The translations under genes and the position numbers were made by a program. The notes beneath the pieces are model-generated. The model did not search any database and had not been told where the DNA came from. It worked only from the letters and a program-made list of their open reading frames with translations. A DNA stretch of 64,000 nt from Hysterangium stoloniferum (Eukaryota > Basidiomycota > Agaricomycetes > Hysterangiales > Hysterangiaceae): assembly GCA_015178975.1 (NCBI GenBank), contig WHVD01000196.1:78919-142918 (forward strand). Reading direction: 5' to 3'. Shown here piece by piece: positions 9,460 to 22,509 of the stretch (the first letter of the stretch is position 1; each line of letters starts with the position of its first letter).

Positions 9460-10296
9460 ATGAGTACTCTACAACTTCTACGAACATCTTTGGCTCAGGC
9501 TACTCGTTCGTCAGTACGCAAGAGCAGCGCTCGTACCGTTGCGTTCGTGCGGATAAGATCAGTTCCTCCTACTACACGGCGGCATTACACTTCTGAGAAA
9601 GGCAAAGAGAAAGAAGACGCTGCAGACGTGGATGTAAATGCAGATGAAGAAAAATCCAAAATTGCGTCAGACCAGCCAGCATTTAAAGCTGGGGCTGATG
9701 ATGTATCTGCAAAGTTGCAGGCGAAGCAAGACGAGATTGTTGACCTAACGGTAAGTTGTTGTGTATATTATAACTGCTCCAGTGAGGTTGACACTGGCAC
9801 ATAGGGTCGTCTACGATACGCTCAAGCTGATTTCATAAATTTGCAACGAATATCTGCTCGAGAAAAAGAACAAACAAAAGATTTCGCCATCTCGCGGTTC
9901 GCCTCCGACCTATTAGAGACCGCCGATACTCTTAATATGGCTCTACGGGCAGCGCCACAGGCATTGCCACCATCAGATACGCCGTCCGAGACGCCACCAC
10001 CTTACTTTCAACCATCATCACCGAAGCCCGACGCCTTGCTACAGGGTGTCGAAGCTACATATCGTATCCTTCTCCAAACTCTAGCAAAGTATGGGGTCAA
10101 GCCCTTCGATCCGACGGGGGATACATTCGACCCAAATAAGCATGAGGCTTTATATTCAGTTCCTGTTCCGGGCAAGAAGTCCGGAGAGGTACTGGAGTGC
10201 CAGAAAGTTGGATACATGATCAAGGACAGAGTATTACGGGCAGCGCAAGTGGGTGTCGCGGCAGAACAGCCATCAGAAACCAAAAAAGACGCATAG
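9460..10296 (+). CDS. MGE1: Mitochondrial GrpE nucleotide exchange factor
   Basis: Releases ADP from mitochondrial Hsp70 (Ssc1) in protein import and folding in the matrix. Two exons, 9460-9750 and 9805-10296, give 260 aa. Residues 1-40 form an Arg/Ser-rich presequence without acidic residues. After a charged linker comes the GrpE coiled coil (KQDEIVDLTGRLRYAQADFINLQ, spanning the splice), then the family core FAISRFASDLLETADTLN, GVEATYRILLQTLAKYGV, and the end GYMIKDRVLRAAQVGV. A Pro-rich insertion lies between the helices, common in fungal Mge1. Two TTACGTAA boxes sit just upstream. Convergent with the mitochondrial PheRS gene, 40 bp between stops. Confidence 0.95.
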
Positions 10297-10336
10297 CATA
10301 GACTAGAAGCAGTCACACTTAGACGAGTCTCTAATA

Positions 10337-11789
10337 TTACCGAATCTCCACTCCAAACATATCTTCCAACCGACCTTTAATTTCTGCGGTGGTTGTGTTG
10401 ACCTCTTGTTGAGTCAATGTTCTGATAGGTAAACCAAGCATCAAAAGATGTCCCATTTAATTACGGGAAAGCGGTATATACCTGTTCATTGAGCGGTAAT
10501 GTATTCGATAGCATTGGCTCCTCCGTCCCGTTTTAGGATGTACAAAATCGTCGACCTATAGATTGCATTGGTAAAGCAACGGTTGAATAATAGCTTCGAG
10601 ACGAACCAGCTTAACGTCTTCAACCAAATCGCCAGCAACGTCTCGGACAGTGTCGCATAAATCATTTTCATGCAGTGCTTTTTCCTCCTTCGGAGTTAGA
10701 GGTAGCCAAAAGCTTATATCGTGATCTATAGGCGGATATTTGGAGTATGGTTTGAATTTGGTTATATATCCCGGTTGAAATTGTGCGAGAAAGCGTTCAT
10801 CGTTCGTCCAGAATAGGCGGATGTCAGGTATTTGAAACAAAACCATAGCAATCCGTTCGAGACCAAGACCGAAGGCCCATCCCAATTCGTTTTTTATGCC
10901 TTCATGCACGTCATGTACATTGATCTTAATCGTCGTGGATGACACACGCACTAGCTTTATTCAAAGTGGACTGCGCAACGACCCCACAGCCAAGTATTTC
11001 TAGCCATTTCCCGTGATAAAAGACCTCTACCTCGAAGCTTGGGCTCGTAAATGGAAAATGGGCATCTATCCATCGTACCTTCAAAGGTTCGTCCCCGTCG
11101 CCCTTGAACAGTTTCAGCATTAAACCATTTAGCGAATGCTTTAGGTTTGCAGCTACAAGGTGCGCATGGTGCGCATCATGTGCCGTTTGAAGGGGATTCG
11201 AATGGCCAATTGTGGAGAGATCCTCGATGATAATGTCCTGGCGCGAGAGTTCTTTATCCAAGCGCGCGTTTTCTTCCTCGAGAGACCTCATTTCGGACGT
11301 CGACCATAGACAAGCCCCTTCCATCTGGTGAAAAACAGGATGATGACTGGCATCTATTTCATCTCTACGGTAAACGTCCGCAGTGAAGAGCCAACGTTTG
11401 TGTCCCTCGGAGAAAATATCTACTTCGTGAGCCGATGTATGCGTACGAAGCATCCAGGTTTTGTTGATGTAGTAGGAGTCGCTCACCTGCCTGCCAGGAT
11501 GATCTTGGGGAAAAGAAAGTGAATCGAAATTTTTTGCGGGGGTTACGACAGGTGATTCAGGGGGAATTACGGTATATGTGTGGCCAAAATGAGCGCGAAC
11601 GAGGGAATTAAGGATTGAGATAGGATGGTTTGGAACGAGGTAGACGTTGCGGCCGAGGAAAGATAGGATACTCTCTCTAATATTCGATTTGCCATCTATC
11701 TCGTAACTTTTGCCTAATGCGGTGACTGAAGATGACCAGCGTACACGCCGATATGCTGAAATGTGCGTTCGCAAAACGCACAAAAGCAT
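10337..11789 (-). CDS. MSF1: Mitochondrial phenylalanyl-tRNA synthetase
   Basis: Monomeric class II synthetase that charges mitochondrial tRNA-Phe. Four exons (11789-10952, 10899-10607, 10555-10482, 10421-10337) join in frame to 429 aa. A short Arg-rich presequence precedes [14 protein letters not shown]. Class II motif 2 is seen around [21 protein letters not shown], and motif 3 as [13 protein letters not shown], restored across intron 1. The C-terminal anticodon-binding (FDX-ACB) domain starts about [20 protein letters not shown] and continues with FVHPKTGR and QCYRIHYRS. Intron 2 starts GTTCGT, intron 3 GTATAT. Intact; divergent from the charged orphan at 11994. Confidence 0.94.
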
Positions 11790-11993
11790 TCTTTTCTTCC
11801 AGTTAATAGCTCAGTTACTACTGATACTGGAGTATGCTACATACAAAAAAAGTCAATACAAAACAAAGTCAAAAAATCATAGAAAGCGTCCCTTTGCAAC
11901 CAAGCCCTGCAAAGGAGACAATGCACTGAATCACCTTGAAGAAGTGTGACAAGATGTCACCAGGGTCACACAAAAATCACTACTTTAACCATC

Positions 11994-13406
11994 ATGTCCA
12001 CCGTCAAGATCAAGGTTCTCAAACAAGCTGCGGAACAACCTATAAAGGTTTTATCTTCTCTCTAATATGTACAATGCATGGTCTCACATCTATGGTGGCC
12101 TTCAAGTCTTTCTCACGTAAAAGTGTTAAGCGGCGTATCACGTCTGACGATGAGGATTCTGACGTCGATCTGTCTCCTACTCCGAGTTCCTCAACGGCGA
12201 AACATTCGGCAAAAAGGCCTCGAACCACCACTGCCGATCTCGAATCTGACGAGGACATTCCCTCACCACCCGCTCGGTCTTCCAAACATAACCCTTTGAA
12301 ATCACGTGGTCGCATTGGAGGGACAAAAGGCGTTGTGAAAAGAAATAGGCGTATTCTTTCTGATGACGAAGATGAAGAATTTGTACCGGCACCTGAAGAA
12401 AAATCTGCCACAGTAGTCGCCAAGGCAAAGAAGAAGGACGTTAAGGGCAAGAGTGGAGCTAACTCTGGAGCTGGGCAGATCATCGCCAAAAATGAAAGCA
12501 AGCCATCTGCCACACAAAGGGCATTATCGGGAACTGTGGCTGACGGCAAAAAGCCGTCAAGGAAAGAAGGCGAAATTGAAATGGACGTGGACCTAGAATC
12601 TCATGTTCCTCAGCCACCTGTGCCGGCTTTGCCACTTGTTGATGCGGGGCCCCCAAAGAAGAAACTGCCTACTATAAAAAAGAAACCCAAAGTTGGCACA
12701 GCAGCTAATTCATCAGTAGCACCTCCTGGGGCAGGGGCTGTTTCCAGGCCGGAGGGTAGTGTCCTGAAGCCCGGTACGGCGACCGGGACAACGACTGCTA
12801 CCTCGTTGAGAAGCTCAGCTGTTCCAGCCACGACATTGAACCCGAGCGGTACAGGCGATTTTGATCTGCGTGATTCTAGCACCTGGCAAAGCCTCATAGG
12901 CAAGGTGGGTTTGGTAGTGAAATTGGCGTCAATATTTTTTTTACAGAGGTCTAGGGAACTTCGAGCTCGGGCCCTCGTGTGGGTGTAGAAAAAAGGTTCA
13001 AATCTCATTCCATTACATTGAGGGTTTTTGTGGACAATCAATTTTTTTTCTTTATAGAGTGAGCACCGAAGAGCGCAGGAAGCAGCTGGACAAACTGCGA
13101 GATGAGGCGCGAGCTCAACGAGTTGACCAATTTGTATGTCTTCGCGGTTTATGTTTGTCATGTCAAATTAACTCTGCTTCCTATAGCGACAGACGTTTGA
13201 CCTTCAAGCTCAAAGTCTGAAAATTAATCGGTTTGAGGTGCGTTCCTCGGTGCCGGGTTTGTTGCAATACCGGTCATTGAGCGCGTTCACAGAAGAAATT
13301 TTGTACTCATTTAGTAAGGATGGCTGGGCCAAACATTTTGGGGGCAGCGTTCCGAGCTAGACCCTTGCCGTCAAGGAGACAAGGAGATGCAGCTGTGGCC
13401 ACCTGA
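11994..13406 (+). CDS. Hypothetical charged disordered protein
   Basis: Six exons fit: 11994-12047, 12107-12904, 12955-12995, 13058-13133, 13187-13237 and 13293-13406, giving 377 aa. The start MSTVKIKVLKQAAEQ is the ATG at 11994; an open frame reading in from 11936 is intron read-through. Exon 2 encodes a low-complexity part with acidic clusters (SDDEDSDVDL, ILSDDEDEEF) and Lys-rich patches (KKLPTIKKKPK) that look like nuclear localisation signals. The last exons give a helical part (VSTEERRKQLDKLRDEARAQ) and end in MAGPNILGAAFRAR. The family is not recognised; a nuclear role is inferred. The junction exon 3/4 is the only one that keeps the helical frame. Confidence 0.62.
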
Positions 13407-13857
13407 ACTGGCGTATTTGAACGTTTTTGTTGCATGTAGTTATGATGTAATTGTGTAATCGTAATTTCGGAGAAGTCATCCGGACGGCACGCACGCGTCT
13501 AAATGATGTAGATGACAGATATGAAATCGTGAATTAATTTCCCATGCACTTACTAACCACCTTATTCCGCAGCACATATACACCTGCTATTATGTTTGAT
13601 ACTAAATTATATTTATTAAATATGATTTTTTAGTTTGTGCCCAAAAAAACATGTTGTAACGTTGGATAATTATTTCGGATCCGATACGTATGTGTTCAGG
13701 GATGTGATGATACACGTCATTTCCCCCGTTTGTGACCTGCTTACGTTATCCGGTTTGTCAATGCTGAGAAACACTGCCCATATCGAAAGTCCCCGGGTGA
13801 CATTCCTCAACCTTTTCTCTCCCAGCTTTCATCTGGTACGCTTCCTCCTTCTTGGGC
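13407..13857. other. Intergenic, flippase promoter region
   Basis: About 450 bp without supported coding. Holds the 3' flank of the charged orphan and the promoter of the P4-ATPase. Pyrimidine-rich CTTTTCTCTCCC stretch near 13812-13824 before the start codon is a typical fungal 5' UTR feature. Confidence 0.4.
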
Positions 13858-16800
13858 ATGGCCCAGTCCTGGTATAATCGCTTGACCAACTGGAATGTCG
13901 AGTCTCTCTTTGCTCGTGCGCCACCACCTCGGACTAAGCGCTCCATATTCGTCAATGAGACCCTTCCCAACGATTATTTCGACCAGAAAGGTCGTCCGAA
14001 GAAAGACCATGTTTATATCACGAATCAAGTTGTCACGTCCAAATATACGATCATTACGTTTCTTCCTAGAAATTTGTTAGAGCAATTTCGTCGCGTTGCC
14101 AATGTGTGAGTGTCTGGACTGGATCGATTTGTCGATCTCGTTCGCTATTAATATATTCTCTTCCCAGTGTCTTTTTGGTGATCGATATCCTTCAGTTCTT
14201 CCCAAGGTTCAGCACTATTTCTCCCGGTTTGGTCATCCTGCCACTCATCATCGTTCTTGGTGTCACTGGTGTTAAGGATGCTTATGAGGATATTAAACGA
14301 CACCAAGGCGATCGCAGAGTTAACCACAGCGAGACGCTTGTCCTCGACGGAGGAGACTGGGTCAATCCCAATCGAATGGGGAAGAAGTCAAAGACATTTG
14401 TTAGAGGCATATTATCCCAGGCCAAGAAACTCACCCCAAAGGATCGAACCCAAAATGCCGAGGAGGGAGCCCAAGAAACTGACATGGAATACGATACTGA
14501 TAATGAGTCACATCCCCGCACTCCTAGTGGGCATTCTCGTCATTCCTGGCATTCGCATAAGCACCACAAACCCCCGCACTGGAAACGCGCGTTGTGGGAA
14601 GATATTCGTGTTGGCGACTTCGTAAAAATTCGCAATGACGAGAATGTTCCGGCGGATATCCTCATTTGCGCGACTTCAGAGGAGGAGAATGTTGCATTTG
14701 TCGAGACTAAGAATCTTGACGGCGAAACGAACCTGAAATCTCGCAACGCTGTAGCGTCCCTGACCTCCCTCCGGAATGCGCCTGCTTGTGCCCGAGCGGA
14801 TGGTTTCAACGTCGATTGTGAAGCTCCGGATGTTAATATGTACAGGCTCAATGCAGCGGTTGTTACGAAAAACGGCACCTACCCTGTCGTTTTGCAGAAT
14901 ACCCTTCTACGTGGTACTATTCTGCGACACACTCGTTGGGTTATTGGGATTGTCATGTTTACTGGGGAGGATACCAAAATTACTTTGAACTCAGGTGCGA
15001 CACCGAGTAAGCTCAGCAGAGTCGAAAGGCAAATGAATCCTCAAGTGTGAGTCTTTTGGAGATCAAAGAAATACGTGTCCTCTCACTGCTGTAACAGATT
15101 TATCAACCTCGCAATTCTATTGATCATGTCTACCGTCTGCGGTATTGTGGACTCCCTCATTGAACAAGACAAATTTCCTGAAGGGGCACCATGGCTGGCC
15201 CGTGATGACAGGTCGGACGACAACCCCAAGATCAACGGTCTCATCACATTGATAAACGGGCTAATCACGTAGGCATTTTTAGACCATATATTTTCTCAAG
15301 AGGTTTAGTTACCTTTTCCAGATTCCAAAATATTATACCTATCTCACTTTACCTGTCAATCGAGTTTGTGCGCACTTGCCAAGCAGCATTCATTTATTTT
15401 GACCATCAGATCTACTACGAAAAGAATGGTCAGCCTACCCTCGCACGAAGCTGGAATTTGTCCGATGATCTCGGGCAAATTCAATATGTATTTTCAGACA
15501 AGACCGGTACCTTGACTCAAGTGAGTAGGAATCAACGAATATTTTTCAGTTTCTCATAGTGAACATCCACAGAATGTTATGGTCTTTAGAGCGTGTTCTG
15601 TCGCTGGGCGCCTGTATAAAGGTGATCCTGAACGCAGTACTGATACAGTGGAAGAAAAACCGCTTGTGCAAGAAAAGCCTGCAACCAATATACCTTCCAC
15701 GTCGTCTAATCCATCGGACTCTTCCCAAACCACACCTGACGTTCTCAGTGTATCGAAAGTCGAGTTGGCCGAACATGTCCTGGCACATTTCCATGATTCC
15801 TCTCTTGAAGCTGATATTCAACGCAGCGCAGAATCCGATGCTGACCAGGCCTTCTCGCGATCGCTAAATGGTTTCTTCTCTGTCCTCGCCCTGTGTCACA
15901 CCGTCCTCGCGACGGTTGATCCTGTAACACACGCTGTTGAGTATAAAGCGCAAAGTCCTGATGAAGCAGCCCTTGTACAGGCTGCAGCGGATGTCGGGTA
16001 TGTTTTCCGCGGGAAAGATCGTGAAATTATGAAACTGCAGACTCCATTCACTGACGGAGTTGAAGAATACGAACTGCTGAATGTCCTGGATTTTACAAGC
16101 GCACGCAAACGGATGAGTATCGTTGTACGTAAATTAGGTGACGAAGATGGCCAACATCGGGTATTCCTGTTGTCAAAGGGCGCGGATAACGTGATTTTCG
16201 AGCGACTGCGCAAAGATGAATCCCAAGAATTTAAGACAACAACTCAGCGGGACTTAGACGAGTTCGCAAGCGATGGTATGTTTTTGCGCCTATGATATAT
16301 ATATGTATATTGTTATTAATGCCTTGACAGGGCTTCGAACTCTGTGTCTTGCATACAAGGTCATTCCGGATTCGATCTATGAAGAATGGGCGACACGCTA
16401 CCATAACGCTACAATAGCATTACACCATCGCGAAGAATTAGTTGACGAGGTCTCTGCGGAACTGGAACAGGACCTTCGTCTCTTGGGCGCAACTGCAATC
16501 GAAGACAAGCTGCAAGACGGCGTGCCCGACACCATTGCAGATTTGAAGCGAGCAGGTATCAAGGTTTGGGTATTGACCGGAGACAAGCTGGAGACTGCTA
16601 TCGGTAACCCTCTTATTTCGTCTATCAGATATATTTTCTAACCAGACCTTGCAGCTATCGGCTACAGCACCAATTTGGTCGCTCGGGACTCGAACCTCAT
16701 CGTCGTGCGTGGCGGCGAGGCAGGAGAGCGCTACTCGGTTGGAGAGCAGATGCTTGAGGCAGTAGAGCAGTTTTTCCCTGACTGCGGCATTCTAGAAACT

Positions 16801-18869
16801 CTGGCTGCAAAGGGTTTTACCGAAGTCCGCTCTGAAAAACAGGGTGAGCGACCGAACAGGCGCCAGAGTACAGCAGGATGGTCTGACTTGGTGGGAACAA
16901 ATAACGGGGAACGTCCAGGGGGTTTCATTCTGGTGATCGACGGTACTGCGCTAGGGAATGTGAGTTTTGCCTGATATCATAAAAATGTATAGCTAACTCA
17001 ATACTTACAAGGCCCTGAATGACTCTTTCAATAAGGAGCTTTTGTTGCAGCTCGCTCTTCAATGCGAGGCTGTTATATGCTGTCGTGTTTCTCCGTTACA
17101 GAAAGCCCTTGTCGTAAAGTTGGTCAAGGAGGGCCTGAAGACGATAACTTTAGCCATCGGGGATGGCGCGAATGATGTTAGTATGATACAGGCTGCTGAT
17201 GTTGGTGTCGGCATTCGGGGAGAGGAAGGTCTACAGGCAGTCAATTCCTCGGATTATGCTATCTCTCAGGTGAGTATCTCTATTTCCTCTAGATAGTTCT
17301 TATAACGTTTGCCACAGTTCCGCTTTTTGAAGCGCTTACTCCTTGTTCACGGCCATTGGTCATATGCTAGGAACGGCACGATGTAAGTATTTTCGATCAT
17401 GGAACTGGACTGCTTTTTTTTTAACTTCCTTTGTGTAGGATTATAAACTTTTTCTATAAAAATATTATCTGTATTGGTGTCCTATGGTGGTTCCAGATCT
17501 ATTGTGCATGGAGTACTCAATAGTCAGTCCACAAAATTATAAAATTGGCTAACGACTGATTTATTGATGATAGTGTATTCGAATACACGTATGTATTATT
17601 CTGGAATGTGTTTTGGACACTTTGTCCTGTGATTGCTATCGGCTTATTCGATCGTTTTATTGGTACTGTTCTATGGAAAAGTTCACCTCGTCTTACACTT
17701 ATATCACAATCTAGACGCTGACATTCTAATGGCTATTCCCGAGCTTTATCGATTTGGAAGGGAAAGATCATGGTATAGTCTCCGCTTGTTTGGTATTTAC
17801 ATGTTCGATGGGTTCGTTCAGGTACGTAGCCCTTCCTTATCACTGAAGAAAGATTTTGACACGGAACCACGTCAGTCTGTCGTCGTTTTCTTCATCATCA
17901 ACTACGCATATCGTAGTGTTTCAGCACGTACAGATGGCTACGAGACTTATATTTATGAAGCTTCTTCGGTTGGTCAGTTTTATCATTGGTAAGGACGGGA
18001 ATTAATTTGCTTTCTTCGAAGGCTATGGCAATATCAGCTGTGACAATTGCCAACACATTCAATGGTCTCAATACTCACGCTTGGACGGGCTGGGTATGGT
18101 TTGCAGTGTCTATTGGAACTATACTAATATGGGCATATACGGTAAGCCCGAATGCACCCCCCCAAAAAACATACGGAATAGTCCTCACAGTATTACAGGC
18201 GATTTATACTACTATCTCACCAGGATGGATCGTCACGCCGGTTTTGTAAGTCCTGGTCAAAAATATCAAATACAACTTCTTACCATAGTGTTCTGCAGTG
18301 GAAATTATCATTTCCTGTTCCGATCGTCGTTGTTCTGGTTCAGCATCGTGTTGGTCATTTTCCTGGCCTTACTTCCAAGATACCTCGCGAAAGCGATAAG
18401 AAGGCAATACTGGCCTACAGACATTGATATCTTACAAGAAATCCGTCGGGCACAACCAGACCTTGATTTTAGCAAGCATCCCCTATTAGGTGGACAGATG
18501 AAAGTACCAGGAAATGGTTCCACAGTGGAAAGCCAGTTGTCCAGCCGGGCGGGGAGTCGGTTAAACAGTTATCCATTACAAAGTTTGCATAATGGAGGAC
18601 CATTGACGGAGGCTGCCAGCCGAAGTGTCACGGACATGAGCTTAGGCGGGATGCAAACCTCTCATCGTGGTTTTGACTTCGCTTCCGAAGAGGGCGGCGT
18701 TCACATGCGTCGGATACAAAGTAATCTCTCGGAACGTCGACGACGGACAATGAACAGTCAAGGCGATGGGGAAAACACCCATTCTCAAGGTGAAACCGGG
18801 CTCCGTCGTGCCTTATTCCCTAGTCTTTCGCGAAGTGTCCGTCGTAAGATGCGTTTACCGACGAAGTGA
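13858..18869 (+). CDS. P4-type ATPase, phospholipid flippase
   Basis: Moves phospholipids from the outer to the inner leaflet of plasma or Golgi membranes, probably with a Cdc50-family partner. Sixteen exons join in frame from ATG 13858 to TGA 18869, about 1403 aa. Seen in order: N-terminal [14 protein letters not shown] and [12 protein letters not shown]; membrane helices 1-2 with [15 protein letters not shown]; the P4 actuator motif [25 protein letters not shown]; the phosphorylation site SDKTGTLTQ; the nucleotide-binding [24 protein letters not shown]; the hinge [19 protein letters not shown]; six C-terminal membrane helices; and a disordered tail. The N-terminal wording is closest to the DNF-like fungal group, but I do not assign DNF1, 2 or 3. 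Convergent with FAN1, 240 bp between stops. Confidence 0.94.
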
Positions 18870-19109
18870 TCGAAGCCTCTCCCCAATCCCCCCGAACGCC
18901 ACCCCCGGGCCCTCAAGAGAAGAGAAGCTTCTGCCTCCCTTCATAACATTCACATTACAATTTTTCCCTTGCCACTATCAAGAGTATTATTGATCTCAAC
19001 ACAGATATGGCTCTGTAACATCAGGATTTCATGATATATTTATTTGGTAATAATGTTAATTATAATATAAGATTGTGGAACGTCGCATCTGGATTCTGTT
19101 GTCCAAACA

Positions 19110-22100
19110 TCAGCTATGAGGTTTAGCTGTCGCGTTTGGCAACTCCTCCTTCGACCTTTTATATGAAGTCGGTATAGTTGGTATGAAATCATCAGAATCG
19201 CGGGAGCGCTTGTTCCGACACTCGGATTTTTGGTCGGAGTGATCCTTGTTATCCTCTGACTCTGGCGTAAGATATTTGACACTGCTCTGCGAGGGAGAAA
19301 GTCTCCTTGATTTTACTCGTCGCCGTTTTTCCAGAACATGACAAAGTTCCACGGACATCTCAGCTCCAAGGAGAATATCGATCCATACCTGATGGAGTGT
19401 TAGAGCAGTGGAGAGTCTGGTATTTCACTTACTCTCTGATTCTCTTGTAGCCTATCCTTTGGGCTCTTCACTTCTACGAATTTGCAGTCTGTACATTCAA
19501 TATTCCAGATCAAGAGATCTGGAATACCGCCTCTCATGTGACGATAGTCTTCTGAAATTGCTTGACAGATTGGAACAAGTGTCTTCCCATCGATGCACTG
19601 ATGTTGTTAGTCACATATACAACACCATAAAGGATCTCAGATAGCTTACGTCAACAATCTCTAATAAATCTTGCTTTGAGAAGTCCCAGTCCACGCCGAC
19701 ACACACGGTGCGAGTAGGACTCTCTCTGTCGTACACCTCCTCTAACAACTGATGAGCCTGACCTTGTGCAATGGCGTCGAGCCGGTGGGTGATCATTTCC
19801 TTTCTAACCTCATAAAAACTGTCCTCGAAGAGATCCAGTGGCGCTGATTGATAGGGTGTTTCAAATGCGCCGGGAATAGAGGCAAATATACTGGGCAGAA
19901 AATATGATGGAGCGGATGTATATAAAATATGGGAGAAGCTCACATGTCCCAGAATAGAAGGCCGAAAACGGTAAAGACAATCCTGCCCTCGGAATGAAAT
20001 CTATATCAAAAATGTGAACAGGGAGCGGTTACTGAAACATATTTCACTAACCCCTTGTATCCTTGCTCGCGATAGTATTCGAGTGCCAATTCTTCCACAG
20101 ATATTTCTGTCCCATCTTTCCCAAGCCAGCGAGTGTTTCCCTTCCAAGACTGGGCTGCGTGTGGGGCTGCGGTACCATTGATCTATACTAATGGCATCAA
20201 GTTGACAAACCCAATAAGGGTTGCCACTAACCTGTGAGACGGCAGTTGGGCTACGGTTCATTTCGGGTTTGGACCAGTTGGGGGTCGCCTCAGCTTTTGG
20301 TCGCCCGAGTTCGCCAAGGGTACTTTTGATGCGGGTACCTTCGATATGAACATCCGCCGCGTTTTGGAGTTGACGTTCGCATTTATGTCGTTCATTCAGC
20401 GGTATGTTGAGCCGTTTCTCTAAGCGACACAAACGACGCTGCAGCCTTGGCCTATACACTAACAAGGCAAACATAAGATGGTTCTTAGAGTCCTCGAAAG
20501 TACTTACGTAAATGTGTGAGCTCATCTTCAAGGCCAGATATCACGATATCCATGGCAGCTTCACAATTTTGAGTGGTCCGCTCCATGTGGGTCATCATGA
20601 TCAATGCAAGTCTGTTATACCAGGCTCTGGGACCGGACCATGGTTAAGGAGAGAACCAGACCAAGTGTTAAAGGTCACAAACCCTCTCTGACCTCTCCTC
20701 CATTTCTTTTGTGATAATAGTACCTTGAGAACCTCCATTTCCTGGACGTACTCTTTCAGCAAACCTAGGGCTTCAGCGCCTTTGCACTGTTTGCAATCAC
20801 ATGATGAGGACTCAAAATACAGGACAAATAGGCAATACAAACAACAATCCTAGTTAGAACATGTCCTTTGGGATGCATTTGTCAGTGATTTAAACAGCTT
20901 ACCCGCAAACTGCACATACCACAGTGGAAGCGAGCAAGTGGAAGAGTTTCTTCTTCAACGTCAAGAGCAATAAGATCTTTCCAGCGATCATATATTCCCC
21001 GAAAGATGTCGTGAACCAGTTTGGCATCTTCGCTTCGAGAGTTGATATCTATGTCAGCTTTACCGTTGCCTTTCACTTTATTCTCTCCCGAGAGCACATC
21101 ATCTATGCGTGCTTCCAGCATCAGGGCATCTTGATAGTCGGATAGAGCTTGACACGAGGGAAATATGCCGACTGTACGAGTATAATTGGTGGGAGCATGC
21201 TTGCGTTTCCGAAAGCCATCCAGTAAGGCAGGAAGAAGAAGCGATGGATTGTAGCTTGTACTGCTCACGTACGTCAATAACATGAAAAAACTAACGTCTA
21301 TGTGGAGACATTACCTACGAAAAAATACAATATTCAGACGATCAAGAAGTGAAAAGATGGCGGGATGGATCCTAATACATCGTCCTACGTCCGAGTGAGG
21401 CCTCAAACCGTGTATCTATGTGGCGGGGCTGGCGTACCTAACATTCTACGAATTTTTTGTTTAATAAGTTGTGTCTGAGTGCTCTTGGCATCTCGCGAAA
21501 AATTCAGAGTGAGCTGCCGCTTGGAACTTTCTTTCACTTCATTGTTTCGGAAAGACAGAACCGAAGTTCCCAAGACTAGTTGCTTGGATGCAGTTGAGAT
21601 AATGGCCTCCGATAGAGTGGAACGCTAGAAACATGTTAACAAGGCAGACACAGCACGAAAACGGATAATACCGACCTTTTGACTAGCTTTCAAGACCTTC
21701 ATTTGTTTCCCGAGATCTTTTAATTCCTCATGTTGAAGGCACTCGAGTAATTCACGGAGTGTAGCAACCTGTTCATCCTCAGCGAAATTACATTGATTTT
21801 CCTCAACATTTGATCCTGCAGCCAACTCGTCGTCAGTGTCGTCTAGAGTTAAATCGATGATTTCGCGCCCTTCAGTCTTTGCTTGGGATTGAGGTTGAAG
21901 TTGGGTTTCAGTTTCAGACGTGATGCCGCACAGTTCGTCAATAGCTTTGGAGATGTTCTCTTTCCTACCAATCTCAGTACTGTATCGTCCTTCCAAAGAG
22001 GCAAGACTATGCCACTTGGCACGTTTGCAAAGACAAAGGCGAATGAGCAGATAACGCGCGGGGTCTATTCAGACAACAACTGTGGAGGCGACTGGCGAAT

Positions 22101-22356
22101 CGAAGATAAACATAACCTACAACTGAGAGTCTGAATTCTATCGAGACACGCCTGCTGCATCGGAGAGAAAAGAAACCGTTCTTTTGCCATTACAATGCTT
22201 TGAATACCTATAAATGTCAGGTAAGTTTCTCTTCTCAGACAGAACTATAGGCTAGCTACTCTGAAATGTCTCCACATATAGTGACGGACGATCCTCCAGT
22301 TGGGTATTATTGGTTTCCTGTATGTCGGCATCGGACCATATTTCAGTCGTAGCCAT
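19110..22356 (-). CDS. FAN1: FAN1 structure-specific nuclease
   Basis: Fanconi-associated nuclease that trims interstrand-crosslink and flap DNA. Fourteen exons join in frame from ATG 22356 to TGA 19110, about 836 aa. The N-terminus reads LYVETFQSIQSIV, then SYPARYLLIRLCL and KWHSLASL, a FAN1 signature restored across a splice at 22121/22064. Then come SLLLPALLDGFRKRKH, a TPR-like middle (KKWRRGQRG, AWYNRLALIMMTH) and ADVHIEGTRI. The C-terminal VRR-NUC domain shows FETPYQSAPLDLFEDSFY and the catalytic PD-(D/E)XK set in GGIPDLLIWN followed by FVEVKSPKDRLQENQ, where D, E and K are all present. No clear UBZ zinc finger is visible at the N-terminus, as in other fungal versions. A Lys/Arg/Ser tail ends the protein. 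The promoter carries repeated ACGCGT boxes. Confidence 0.93.
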
Positions 22357-22390
22357 GGGGGAAATAGTGTGTTGTGGTGACATGGTGTAG

Positions 22391-22436
22391 ACGCGTCTTG
22401 CAAATATAACGCGTCTCCCAAATATAACGTGTCTCC
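22391..22436. promoter_or_regulatory. MCB-like 18-bp tandem repeats before FAN1
   Basis: An 18-bp unit ACGCGTCTYSCAAATATA occurs twice (22391-22408, 22409-22426) and starts a third time as ACGTGTCTCC (22427-22436). It lies 35-80 bp upstream of the FAN1 start codon. Two copies keep the perfect MCB core ACGCGT; the third has one change. MBF sites drive G1/S expression of replication and repair genes in fungi, so this fits the downstream gene. Regulation itself is inferred. Confidence 0.55.
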
Positions 22437-22509
22437 AGAGCCATTTATGAAGTTGAATACCATACTACATGCTGTAGGAATACTATATATATTACATAGT
22501 CATAATAAT

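Noticed and set aside
12988-13010. GGTTCAAATC resembling a tRNA B box
   Set aside because: It lies in an intron start of the charged orphan; no A box or cloverleaf around it.
20882-20920. FAN1 exon ending at the GGTATG site near 20920
   Set aside because: That donor leads into a stop in every acceptor tested; the GTAAGC donor at 20902 keeps the frame into the next conserved block.
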